The notes beneath the pieces were generated by a model. It had not been told where the DNA came from. It was given only the letters and a program-made list of their open reading frames with translations, and made no database searches. Positions 56,596 to 64,000 of a stretch of DNA of 64,000 nucleotides are shown piece after piece. A program made the translations under genes and the position numbers. The stretch is from Kitasatospora cheerisanensis KCTC 2395 (lineage in GTDB: Bacteria; Actinomycetota; Actinomycetes; Streptomycetales; Streptomycetaceae): NCBI RefSeq assembly GCF_000696185.1, contig NZ_KK853997.1:2865604-2929603 (forward strand), given 5' to 3'. Position 1 is the stretch's first letter. Every line of letters starts with the position of its first letter.

Positions 56596-58758
56596 GTGCA
56601 CGACGGTGGGGAAGCACAACTGGTAGACGGGCGCGGCCAGACGGTCAGTCAGCTCTTCAAGGACGTCCGGTACGGGCTGGAGTACTACCAGAGGGAGTAC
56701 ACCTGGACCCGCCGGAACATGCAGGAGCTTCTGGACGACCTGTCCAACCGCTTCCTTGACCAGTGGAAGTCCGGGCATGAGCGCGCTGACGTGCGCTTCT
56801 ACCGGCCGTACTTCCTCGGGTCGATCGTGACCTACGAGAGTGACCGCACATACCTGGTCGATGGCCAGCAGCGGTTCACCTCGCTGCTGTTGCTGCTCAC
56901 CCACCTGCGTGGGCTCCTCGGAGTGGACGAGGACCTGGAGGAGGACGCGACCGAACTCGACCGCCTCATCCGCTCGCGGCAGTACGGCCAGCGGTCCTTC
57001 ACACTGGACGTCCCGGAGCGGGACGCCTGTATGGAGTCGCTTCTGAAGGGGCGCGACTTCGTCCTGCCGTCGGCTGCGTCGCTGTCGGTGAAGAACCTGT
57101 GGGCCCGTGGGTGCGATCTCGCCGAGGACTTCCCCGCGACTCTGCGGGGGGAGCCGCTGCCCTACTTCGTCGATTGGCTGCTCCACCGGGTCTGCCTCGT
57201 CGACATCCGCGCCCATGACCGGGACAACGGGTGGGAGATCTTCGAGACCATGAACGACCGGGGCGCGCGGCTCACGCCGCTCGACCTCCTCAAGGGCTTC
57301 CTGCTGTCCCACTCCGGTCAGAACTACGGCGAGCTCAACAAGGCATGGCGGGACATGCTGTCGGGGCTGACGAACGCCGGCGCCCATCCCAGCGACTTCA
57401 TCAAGACCCTCCTTCAGGCGCGCTACGTTCAGCCGGACACCCCGGACCTCGACAAGATCGACGGATCGTTCCACGAGTGGGTCCGTGAACACGCAGAGTT
57501 GCTTGAGCTCACGCGCCCCGATCAGTTCCGTCGGTTCATCACCGATGTCCTCGTTCCCTCCGCCGAGAGGTACTCGCTCATTCAGAGGGCTACGGCGGAG
57601 CACGTCGCTGGTCTCGAGGCGGTCCGGTACAACGCGGACAACGGTCTCACCGCTCAGTTCACCTTGCTGACTGCGGCGATGAGGCCGGAGGACGACGAGG
57701 ACACCTTCATCGCCAAGGCCCAGTTGGTGGCTCGCTTCCTGGACCTAATGCTGGCTCGCCGCATGGCGAACAGCGCGCCGATCCAGAACGTCGAGGTGCT
57801 CCCCGAGATCACGCGGTTGGTGCCCCTGGTGCGGGACGCGACGACCGTCGAGGAGCTCTCCCAGCTCCTGGGCCGGGAGGCGGCCCAGATCGACATCGAC
57901 TTCTCGGGGATCAATACCTTCAAACTCCGCAGCGACAACCGCAAGCAAGTGCGTTACCTCCTCGCGCGGATGACCGCTTTCGTCGAGGGCGGGAACGGAA
58001 ACCCGGACCGCACCGCGGAGTACCTCGGTCTCGAGGCGGGCGCGCGCCCTCACGAGATCGAGCACATCTGGGAGAACCACTACGACCGGCACAAGGAGGC
58101 CGGCAGCGAGGAGCAGTTCCGCAACCAGCGTGACCAGCTCGGCGCTCTCCTTCTGCTCCCGAAGTCGGACAACGCGAGCTACCAGGACGCCGTCTACGAG
58201 CGGAAGGTCGGGTTCTACCGGCGACAGAATCTCCTGGCGGCTCTCCTGCACCCCGAGTCCCACGAGCGCAATCCCCGGCTGAGGCGGTTCATCGAGGCCC
58301 ACGACCTGGCGAAGCTCGCGAAGCCGTACGGCGACTCGTTCCCGCCCTCAGCGATCAAGGAGCGGCAGCGTCTGTACCGGCGTCTGTGCGAGCTGCTGTG
58401 GGACCCGGCAAGTCTGGGATTCATCCTGCCCGCTGGCCAGACAGCAAAGCGGGCCGCTTCCACGCGCGCGCACTACGGGATCACCCCGGCCCAGCTGATC
58501 GCCGTCGGGCTGCTCAAGCCCGGCGCCCGGATCAGCACGACCGGCAAGAGGGAGACCCAGTACGCTGTTCTGCTCGAGGACGGACGCGTGAAGCTGGACA
58601 ACGGCGCTGTCTACGACGCCCTGTCAACCGCGGGGCAGATGGCACTGAATATCACGTCGTGCAACGGGTGGAGCACCTGGCAGGTGGAGACCGAGAACGG
58701 CACCGAGAAGCTGATCAAGATTCGACAGCGGGCACTCGAGCGCGGGCTCATCACCTGA
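56596..58758 (+). CDS. GmrSD-like DUF262/DUF1524 protein with C-terminal RAMA-like domain
   Basis: Probable modification-dependent (type IV-like) restriction or antiviral protein of 720 residues; GGGAGG lies 5 bases before GTG 56596. DUF262 (GmrS-type nucleotide-hydrolysing) motifs are QREYTW (32-37), DGQQRFTSL (89-97) and FETMNDRGARLTPLDLLK (216-233). A DUF1524 (GmrD-type HNH) region has HEIEHIWENHYDRH (about 486-499), where the usual HxxP is altered, and later NQRDQLGALLLLP. The last 95 residues (YGITPAQLIAVGLLKPG..., LEDGRVKLDNGAVYDALSTAG, WSTWQVE) resemble a RAMA domain, which is predicted to read modified DNA. It converges on the methylase/specificity genes. A role in defence is inferred from domains and neighbours. 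Confidence 0.85.
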   Translation: MHDGGEAQLVDGRGQTVSQLFKDVRYGLEYYQREYTWTRRNMQELLDDLSNRFLDQWKSGHERADVRFYRPYFLGSIVTYESDRTYLVDGQQRFTSLLLLLTHLRGLLGVDEDLEEDATELDRLIRSRQYGQRSFTLDVPERDACMESLLKGRDFVLPSAASLSVKNLWARGCDLAEDFPATLRGEPLPYFVDWLLHRVCLVDIRAHDRDNGWEIFETMNDRGARLTPLDLLKGFLLSHSGQNYGELNKAWRDMLSGLTNAGAHPSDFIKTLLQARYVQPDTPDLDKIDGSFHEWVREHAELLELTRPDQFRRFITDVLVPSAERYSLIQRATAEHVAGLEAVRYNADNGLTAQFTLLTAAMRPEDDEDTFIAKAQLVARFLDLMLARRMANSAPIQNVEVLPEITRLVPLVRDATTVEELSQLLGREAAQIDIDFSGINTFKLRSDNRKQVRYLLARMTAFVEGGNGNPDRTAEYLGLEAGARPHEIEHIWENHYDRHKEAGSEEQFRNQRDQLGALLLLPKSDNASYQDAVYERKVGFYRRQNLLAALLHPESHERNPRLRRFIEAHDLAKLAKPYGDSFPPSAIKERQRLYRRLCELLWDPASLGFILPAGQTAKRAASTRAHYGITPAQLIAVGLLKPGARISTTGKRETQYAVLLEDGRVKLDNGAVYDALSTAGQMALNITSCNGWSTWQVETENGTEKLIKIRQRALERGLIT

Positions 58759-58779
58759 CCGGCAGCAACCCCCTCTGCC

Positions 58780-58821
58780 GCGGCCGGGCACAGAGTCGTC
58801 AAGACGTCTGTGCCCGGCCGC
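58780..58821. terminator. Bidirectional terminator between GmrSD-like and S-subunit genes
   Basis: Perfect 15-bp stem GCGGCCGGGCACAGA / TCTGTGCCCGGCCGC continued by an inner CGTC / GACG, in the 130-base convergent gap. Confidence 0.8.
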
Positions 58822-58888
58822 AGCAGTATCCGGCTGCGCTGGCGGTGGCCCGTGGGGCCCGAGGCCGGCCGCCGGAACGGTGTGGGTT

Positions 58889-60232
58889 TCAGGTCACGCC
58901 GTCGCTGATCATCTCTTCCAGGTGCCGCCTGAGCTTGGCTTCCTCCTGGAGGACCTTCTCCCTGGCTTCTCGCACCTGGGTCTGGACAGCTACCCACACG
59001 TCCGCCAACTTCTCCTGCTCAGGAAGCGGCGGAAGCGGAACGGCGAGTTCACGTACGTCGGTGCTGTTGATGGTGGCAAGGTTGGTGGTCTTCTTTGCCC
59101 GGCGCCGGAAGTGGCTCCTCGCCGGGGCCGTCTGCATGTAGGCGAGCAGGTACTCGGGGAGCAGTTGGTCCCGGTCCGTCCGGACGCGAAGAACGTGGTT
59201 CTGATGGACGCAGCCGGGGATCTGGCCGGCCCACAGCGCGGGGCGTCCGACAAGCTCGGCGCTGTTGCCTTCGCACAGGAGAACATCGCCCGCCTGGAGA
59301 AGGAACGGGTCCACTGACCCCGGCGGGACCTCGATCTGCTTGATCTCAGTCAGATCGAAGTAGCCATCCTGGACGTTGGCCACGCGCAGGTAGGGGCGTG
59401 CGTTGGGGCCGGGGCGGTTGGCGGGGCTCTTCTGCAACCCGTAGGACACGACGGCAAGCTCGCCGAGGGGACGGATGGGGTAGTCGCTGGTGAGTTCGGT
59501 CGACACGCCCCGGGCTGTGTGGACCGCCGCGGGCACCGACCACGCCCCGAGCCGACCGCTGTCCACGACGAAGGGGAAGCGGATCGGGGCGGCATCCGAG
59601 GCGGACAGGCCTAGGAACCGGGTGATCTCCCGGATGCCTTCCGCCGGAGCGGTCTGCGTGATGGTTCGTGCTTCCGCGATCCGCTTGAGCGCCTCCTGCT
59701 CGGCGAGGACGATCCGCTCCTGCTCAGCAAGGCTCGGAACGGGGATGGTGAGGGTCTCGAACAGCTCGGGTGCCACGCGCTTGCGTCCGCTGTGTCCGAC
59801 GACGAGGGCTTCCACCTGGCTGCGAAACACCTCGGTGCGGCACAGCAGACGCATGTACTCGGGCAGCAGGTGCCCGGGCGAGCGCACGTCGTAGATCGGG
59901 TATTCGGCGCTGAACGCCAGACTCCCGTGTTCCTCGGGCACGACACCGATGGCGCCGTTGCGGACATCGATCTTGCTGAACACCACGTCCCCAGGACGCG
60001 CGGCGAACGAGCGTCCCTTCAGCGCGGCATCGGCCGGCCTCAGGGACATGCTGCCGTCGAAGTGGATGCTCCCGAGGCGCAGGCCGCCCGGGTTGGACTC
60101 GCTGCGACGCACGGCCACGTCGCCGATCGGGCGAAGCTCCTGCGGCGGGCGGTGCCAGGTTCGGGCGAGGATGTGTTTGACGTCCCATCGCTCCAGGACG
60201 TGGGACGCCGTGACGCGAATGACCGCGCTCAC
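58889..60232 (-). CDS. Restriction-modification DNA specificity subunit (HsdS-like)
   Basis: A 447-residue protein with two target-recognition domains. The first half includes LKGRSFAARPGDVVFSKIDVRNGAIG and IPVPSLAEQERIVLAEQEAL; the second includes PYLRVANVQDGYFDL, PGSVDPFLLQAGDVLLCEGNS and VPLPPLPEQEKLADVW. Each half ends in the conserved LxEQExI helix that packs with the methylase. It binds a bipartite DNA site and guides the partner enzyme. The start overlaps the methylase stop as ATGA, so the subunits are co-translated. The recognition sequence cannot be read from the protein. Confidence 0.93.
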   Translation of the reverse strand: MSAVIRVTASHVLERWDVKHILARTWHRPPQELRPIGDVAVRRSESNPGGLRLGSIHFDGSMSLRPADAALKGRSFAARPGDVVFSKIDVRNGAIGVVPEEHGSLAFSAEYPIYDVRSPGHLLPEYMRLLCRTEVFRSQVEALVVGHSGRKRVAPELFETLTIPVPSLAEQERIVLAEQEALKRIAEARTITQTAPAEGIREITRFLGLSASDAAPIRFPFVVDSGRLGAWSVPAAVHTARGVSTELTSDYPIRPLGELAVVSYGLQKSPANRPGPNARPYLRVANVQDGYFDLTEIKQIEVPPGSVDPFLLQAGDVLLCEGNSAELVGRPALWAGQIPGCVHQNHVLRVRTDRDQLLPEYLLAYMQTAPARSHFRRRAKKTTNLATINSTDVRELAVPLPPLPEQEKLADVWVAVQTQVREAREKVLQEEAKLRRHLEEMISDGVT

Positions 60233-62676
60233 AGGGTCGGCTCCTGTTCCTGGGCGTCGTCGAGCGCGAGTTTTGCCTCCACCTGTTCGCGGTAGCCGTC
60301 CGGATCGGCCTGGAACTTCCGGAGCCCCTCCAGGATCCCCGGCAGGTCGTTGGCCACACCGCCGCCGGTCTCCCCGGTTCCCGTGATGCCTGCGGCCTTG
60401 GCTTCCGCCATGAAGACGGGGTAGCTGAAGCGCTGCTTGGCCAGGTGCCTGACCATCGCGTCCTTCTTGCGCTCCAGTTCGGCCTCCTCGCGCGCGTGCT
60501 GACGGGCCAGCTCCCTGCTGCGGGCCTTGTCATCCTCGGTGACCGCCGCCTTCAGCAGACGCTTCTTCACCGTCAATTCCCGGCTCCCCGGCGGGCCTGC
60601 TGCTTCCAGCCGACTGATCTCGTCGATCAGTGGCGCAAGGTCCTCTCGGTCGTACGTCTGCGAGCGCCGCAGTAGGGCCTCCAGTGCTTCCCGCTCCGGT
60701 GCGAGGTCCTCCTCGACTTCCCTGGCCGCCTGCTCCTTGAGCTCGGCGAGCTGGTGCGCCTCCTCCTCGGTGAAGCGCGTCAGGAACACCAGGGAGGTCT
60801 TCACCGTCGCCTTGGAGCTCGCGAAGACCTCCTGCGGAACGGACACCACGGCCGTCAGCTTGGCGTGGTCTTCCACGTACTCCCGAAGCCACGACATCGA
60901 GGGGTTGTTGAGGATCCCGTCGGGCAGGACGATGCCCATGCGTCCACCCGGCTCGAGCAGCCTGATGCAGCGCTCGACAAAGAGCGTCTCGGTACTGCGC
61001 GACGGGCGGACCTTGGCCGCGTCCAGGGGGCCCGCAATCGGGTCCCGGCCGATGTCGAAGAGCTCTATGATCGGCCGACTGCGCTTCTCGGCCTCCTTCA
61101 TGCGTCGCTGGGACGACAGCCAGAGGTCACCGAGCTTCGCCCCGTACTCGTCCACCAGATGCGGGTCGCTCAGCGCGCTGGTCTGGGCTGTCGAGCCAAC
61201 GAGCTGGTCCTTCGTCACCGTGGCACCGAACGGAGGGTTGCTGAGCACCACCTGGAAGGAGCCTTCGTAGACGTCACGGATGTCGAGCAGGCCGTCGTGG
61301 TGGTAGATGCCGCTGTGCCCGTCACCATGCATGATCATGTTCATCTTGCTGGTACGTGCGGCCCTGGTCTCCGCATCGACCCCGCGGATGCAGTCCCGTG
61401 CTGCCCGGTGCAGGCGCCCGTTCTCGTTTTGAACGTCGAGGTCCTGGTTCAGCTCGGCGTAAGCCTCGTCGATCTTCTCCAGCAGGATCTCCTGGCTCCA
61501 CTTCTCAGCCTTGGCCTGCTGTTCCAGCTCAGCCCGACGGGCCGCCTTGCTGCTTTGCACGTCGTGCTCGATGCTCGCGCGCACGCGGCCCAAGGCGGTG
61601 ATGAGGAAGCCCCCGGTGCCGGCCGCAGGGTCGATGACCCGCTCGCCCTCCTGAGGATCGAGCACGTCGACCATGAAGTTGACCAGCGGCCTCGGGGTGA
61701 AGAACTGCCCCAGATCACCGCGGAAGGTGTCGCCCAGGAAGCGTTCGAAGGCCAGGCCCTTGACGTCCTCCCCGGTGTCGGAGAGATTGAACTTCTCCAA
61801 CTTTTTGACGATCGTCTCCAACGTCGCCATCGAGATATTGAGGACATCCCGCGCCCCGAACAGTTGATCCCTCTTGTAGTAGTCCTTCGTGATGTCGAAG
61901 AGCTTCTCGAGGACCTTGCTGGGATCCTCGCGCAGGAGATTGTTCTTGGCCACGTCGCGCAGAGTGTCCGTGGTGAAGACCTCTCCCCGTCCTGACCGTT
62001 CGAAGGCCATCTTGATGAAGAGGATCTTGGAGATCTCGTCGAAGGCCGCGCCCGGGTCCATCTTGTGGTTGTCACGCAGGATGCAGTGGCAGTCGAACAA
62101 GAGGCGCTGGAACTCGTCGCGAGTGAACGCCTTTGTGGACCTCCGGATCTCCGCCAGTCGCTTCTCGTTCTTCAGCTCGGATGCCTTGGGCACGCTGGCG
62201 ATCTCCACGCTCTCACCCGGGAAGCCGGGTGAGAGCTTGAAGTAGGAGGTCGTCTTGCTGTTGTGGAGCACGAGGAACTCGACGCCAGCGCTGCGAGCAT
62301 AGCTCTCGCCCTGCTCGTAGTCGGCCCGGCGGATCGGGACGTTCTCCGCCTTGGTCTCGACCACCATGACGTAGTTGCGATTCTCCGAGAGTGCCTGGGG
62401 GGATTCGGCGACCACGATGTCTGCGCGGACAGACTTGCGACCTGAGGCGGCGCGGGCTTCCTGACGCATCTGACCGAGGTCGTAACCCCACTGTGTGTGC
62501 ATGCGGTGGATGAACTCTTGCCGGACGAGTTCCTCGGGCTTGGCGAGCAGCCATGTCTGCTTCAGCGGAGCCCAGACCCAGTTCCCGTCACGATGCAGCG
62601 GTTCATGGCCGTCCCGGTAAGGGCTCGCAGGGGCGACCTTCGGCTTGCGTCCCGCTGCCACGGTCGACTTCGACAT
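60229..62676 (-). CDS. Fused PD-(D/E)XK nuclease / N6-adenine methylase (BcgI-like RM subunit)
   Basis: An 815-residue protein, much longer than a plain HsdM (about 500). Residues about 45-150 form a type I R-protein N-terminal nuclease domain: VRQEFIHRM, RADIVV (Asp86) and VVETKAE (Glu107, Lys109) give the PD-(D/E)XK set. Then comes the HsdM helical region, FFTPRPLVNFMVD, AdoMet motif DPAAGTGGF (349-357) and catalytic NPPF (480-483). A charged coiled-coil-like stretch (about 620-760) ends the protein. AAGGAG precedes ATG 62676. With a separate S subunit and no helicase motor, this is the layout of BcgI-type enzymes that cut on one or both sides of the site. Gene order is methylase-nuclease then S. 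Confidence 0.88.
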   Translation of the reverse strand: MSKSTVAAGRKPKVAPASPYRDGHEPLHRDGNWVWAPLKQTWLLAKPEELVRQEFIHRMHTQWGYDLGQMRQEARAASGRKSVRADIVVAESPQALSENRNYVMVVETKAENVPIRRADYEQGESYARSAGVEFLVLHNSKTTSYFKLSPGFPGESVEIASVPKASELKNEKRLAEIRRSTKAFTRDEFQRLLFDCHCILRDNHKMDPGAAFDEISKILFIKMAFERSGRGEVFTTDTLRDVAKNNLLREDPSKVLEKLFDITKDYYKRDQLFGARDVLNISMATLETIVKKLEKFNLSDTGEDVKGLAFERFLGDTFRGDLGQFFTPRPLVNFMVDVLDPQEGERVIDPAAGTGGFLITALGRVRASIEHDVQSSKAARRAELEQQAKAEKWSQEILLEKIDEAYAELNQDLDVQNENGRLHRAARDCIRGVDAETRAARTSKMNMIMHGDGHSGIYHHDGLLDIRDVYEGSFQVVLSNPPFGATVTKDQLVGSTAQTSALSDPHLVDEYGAKLGDLWLSSQRRMKEAEKRSRPIIELFDIGRDPIAGPLDAAKVRPSRSTETLFVERCIRLLEPGGRMGIVLPDGILNNPSMSWLREYVEDHAKLTAVVSVPQEVFASSKATVKTSLVFLTRFTEEEAHQLAELKEQAAREVEEDLAPEREALEALLRRSQTYDREDLAPLIDEISRLEAAGPPGSRELTVKKRLLKAAVTEDDKARSRELARQHAREEAELERKKDAMVRHLAKQRFSYPVFMAEAKAAGITGTGETGGGVANDLPGILEGLRKFQADPDGYREQVEAKLALDDAQEQEPTL

Positions 62677-62851
62677 CCTGCTCCTTGTTGTCTGAACTGC
62701 TACACGGCGACGCCAACGATGGTCGGCTCGGTAAGCCGCTCGAGTGCACCTAGCTGGCGCTGGGCCGACGGCGCGTCATCGCCAGCGATCTTCGTTGGGG
62801 CCGCCAGCAGGGTCAAACCGTCCCGCCACAGGATAACAATCGGCGGGGAAC

Positions 62852-62886
62852 GGCCCGGCCAGACGCATTCAGCGCTTGGCCGGGCC
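62852..62886 (-). terminator. Hairpin terminator after the 84-residue gene
   Basis: Perfect 10-bp stem GGCCCGGCCA / TGGCCGGGCC with a 15-base loop, 21 bases past the stop of the small gene and 175 bases before hsdM-like start. Confidence 0.65.
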
Positions 62887-62907
62887 TGCTGTGCCGACGC
62901 AACAGCG

Positions 62908-63162
62908 TCATACAGTCAACGAGCCCGGTGCCTGCACCGCACGATCGAGTGCGTCCACGGCCGCCCGGTGCCATTGCCTGCGGAGCACGGGATCACGATC
63001 GGCGATCCGCCCGAAGCGCGTCTCGTACGGCTCCAGGGACGCGCGGACGGTCCGGTACAGGTCGGGGTGGCGGCGCACGAGCTCTTCGTTCGCTGCCTGT
63101 GCTGCGCTTGCGGCGACCTTCGCCCCGGGTGCCACCTGGTTCGCGATGGCGATTACGTCCAT
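62908..63162 (-). CDS. Small hypothetical protein, 84 residues
   Basis: Frame from ATG 63162: helical, with MDVIAIANQVAPGAKVAASA, then RRHPDLYRTVRASLEPYETRFG and a basic/Ala-rich end. Third positions are mostly G/C and a terminator follows, so it is probably a real transcription unit, but no clear ribosome site is seen. No family recognised. Its promoter side abuts the IS5-family element at the right edge, which may have cut off its natural upstream region. Confidence 0.5.
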   Translation of the reverse strand: MDVIAIANQVAPGAKVAASAAQAANEELVRRHPDLYRTVRASLEPYETRFGRIADRDPVLRRQWHRAAVDALDRAVQAPGSLTV

Positions 63163-63273
63163 GGTGCTTTGAGAGGACGTTAAGTCCGTTTCTGGATGAT
63201 CTGGTGTCGCCCGTTCGTGGGTACGGAGGCTTTCGAGCCGACTCGCGTGTCGTGTGCATGATGGGGTCGGGGC

Positions 63274-64000
63274 ATGGAACGGATGCCGTACTCAACAGAC
63301 TTGTCCGACGGGCAATGGGCCTTGATCGAGCCGCTGGTCACCGCCTGGAAGAAGGAGCGGGTGTCGCGATCGGCGACCGGAGACCCGGGCTCCTGTGACC
63401 TGCGCGAGGTCGTGAACGCCCTGCTGTACCAGAACCGGACGGGCTGTCAGTGGCGGCTCCTGCCGCACGACCTACCTGCCTGGTCGGCGGTGTTCTACTA
63501 CTTCACCCTGTGGCGCCAGGACGGCCTTGACCAGCGGATCCAGGAGATCCTGCGCTGCCAGGTGCGTGAGCGGGCCCGCCGATTAGAGGACCCGTCCCTG
63601 GTGATCATCGACACTCAGTCCGTCCGCGCGGCGGCCGGCGTGCCGAAGGAGACCACGGGGCTGGACGCAAACAAGAGGACGCCCGGAAGGAAGCGGGGAC
63701 TGGCCGTCGACGTGCTGGGCCTGATCATCGGCGTGGTGGTCCTGGCCGCGAGCGCACACGACAACGAGGCCGGCATCGCTCTGCTGGACCAGGCGGCCGA
63801 ACGGTGCGGGATGCGTCTGGAGAAGGCCCTGGTCGACCAGGGCTTCAAGGACGCCGTGATCATCCACGGGGCGGTGAAGGACATCACCGTCGAGGTGGTC
63901 CGGCGCAACCCCGACGACGCGGGCAAGGGGTTCGTCCCGCAACCGAAGCGGTGGGTGGTCGAGCAGGTCAACGGCACCCTCATGCTCCACCGGCGCCTCG
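63274..64000 (+). CDS. IS5-family transposase (continues beyond window)
   Basis: ATG 63274 opens a frame that runs to the last base (242 complete codons). MPYSTDLSDGQWALIEPLV is the N-terminal DUF4096 signature of IS5 transposases. LLYQNRTGCQWRLLPHDLPAWSAVFYYFTLWRQDG follows, then VIIDTQSVRAAAG carrying the first catalytic Asp, and GRKRGLAVDVLGLIIGVVV. The second Asp lies in LVDQGFKD. The C-terminal Glu region is off the edge. The left end of the element is probably near 63170-63200 but cannot be fixed without the right end. Confidence 0.9.
   Translation, partial: MERMPYSTDLSDGQWALIEPLVTAWKKERVSRSATGDPGSCDLREVVNALLYQNRTGCQWRLLPHDLPAWSAVFYYFTLWRQDGLDQRIQEILRCQVRERARRLEDPSLVIIDTQSVRAAAGVPKETTGLDANKRTPGRKRGLAVDVLGLIIGVVVLAASAHDNEAGIALLDQAAERCGMRLEKALVDQGFKDAVIIHGAVKDITVEVVRRNPDDAGKGFVPQPKRWVVEQVNGTLMLHRRL

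Noticed and set aside
63163..63273. Exact left end of the IS5-family element
   Set aside because: The right inverted repeat lies outside the window, so the left one cannot be confirmed.

Overview
The window is high-GC actinobacterial DNA with strong G/C third-position bias. Gene content and order point to Streptomycetaceae (Streptomyces or Kitasatospora): mreB-mreC, ndk, folC, valS, clpX-clpP2-clpP1-tig, mycothiol-linked genes, ngcEFG with a chitinase, and many GTG starts. The species cannot be fixed from the sequence alone. Bases 1-50,100 read as chromosomal core. Bases 50,100-64,000 are a less GC-rich accessory island.

Core, left part (1-22,900). Minus-strand genes for cell shape (mreC partial, mreB), nucleotide and folate metabolism (ndk, folC) and translation (valS) are interleaved with a secreted GH18 chitinase and two Q/P/G/Y-rich membrane proteins. 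The Clp protease cluster clpX / clpP1-clpP2 / tig has a candidate ClgR box upstream of clpP1. tRNA-Pro(UGG) and tRNA-Gly(UCC) follow. A LysM-M23 cell-wall hydrolase lies behind a c-di-AMP (ydaO-type) riboswitch but carries two single-base frameshifts. Next come a SpoIIE-type phosphatase, an Eis-like acetyltransferase, rpiB and bioY.

Core, right part (23,000-50,100). An amino-acid permease is followed by an Rv2466c-like DsbA-family protein and pepN. The ngcEFG chitin-sugar importer and a second chitinase follow; these and the first chitinase have DasR-like operator candidates, suggesting a shared chitin/GlcNAc regulon. Aconitase has an upstream region with an iron-box-like site and two 18-bp palindromes, divergent from a SigE-family sigma factor and its membrane partner. 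Then come a PIN protein, a SOD-like protein, argF, a two-gene Hen1-Pnkp RNA-repair operon, dapD, a DUF6099 protein overlapping a small antisense gene, a MazG/ATPase pair, an RlmA-type methyltransferase and an RHH/Fic toxin-antitoxin-like pair.

Accessory island (50,100-64,000). A decayed TniQ gene is split by an intact ISAs1-family element with a 10-bp target duplication. An intact TniQ gene on the other strand has no TnsB or TnsC partner in the window. An intact IS1380-family element with a 5-bp duplication and a second, broken IS1380 transposase follow. Then comes a restriction cluster: a GmrSD-like DUF262 protein with an apparent C-terminal RAMA domain converges on a two-gene system in which a single polypeptide carries a PD-(D/E)XK nuclease domain and an N6-adenine methylase, with a separate specificity subunit and no translocating HsdR. 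This layout resembles BcgI-type enzymes. An IS5-family transposase runs off the right edge.
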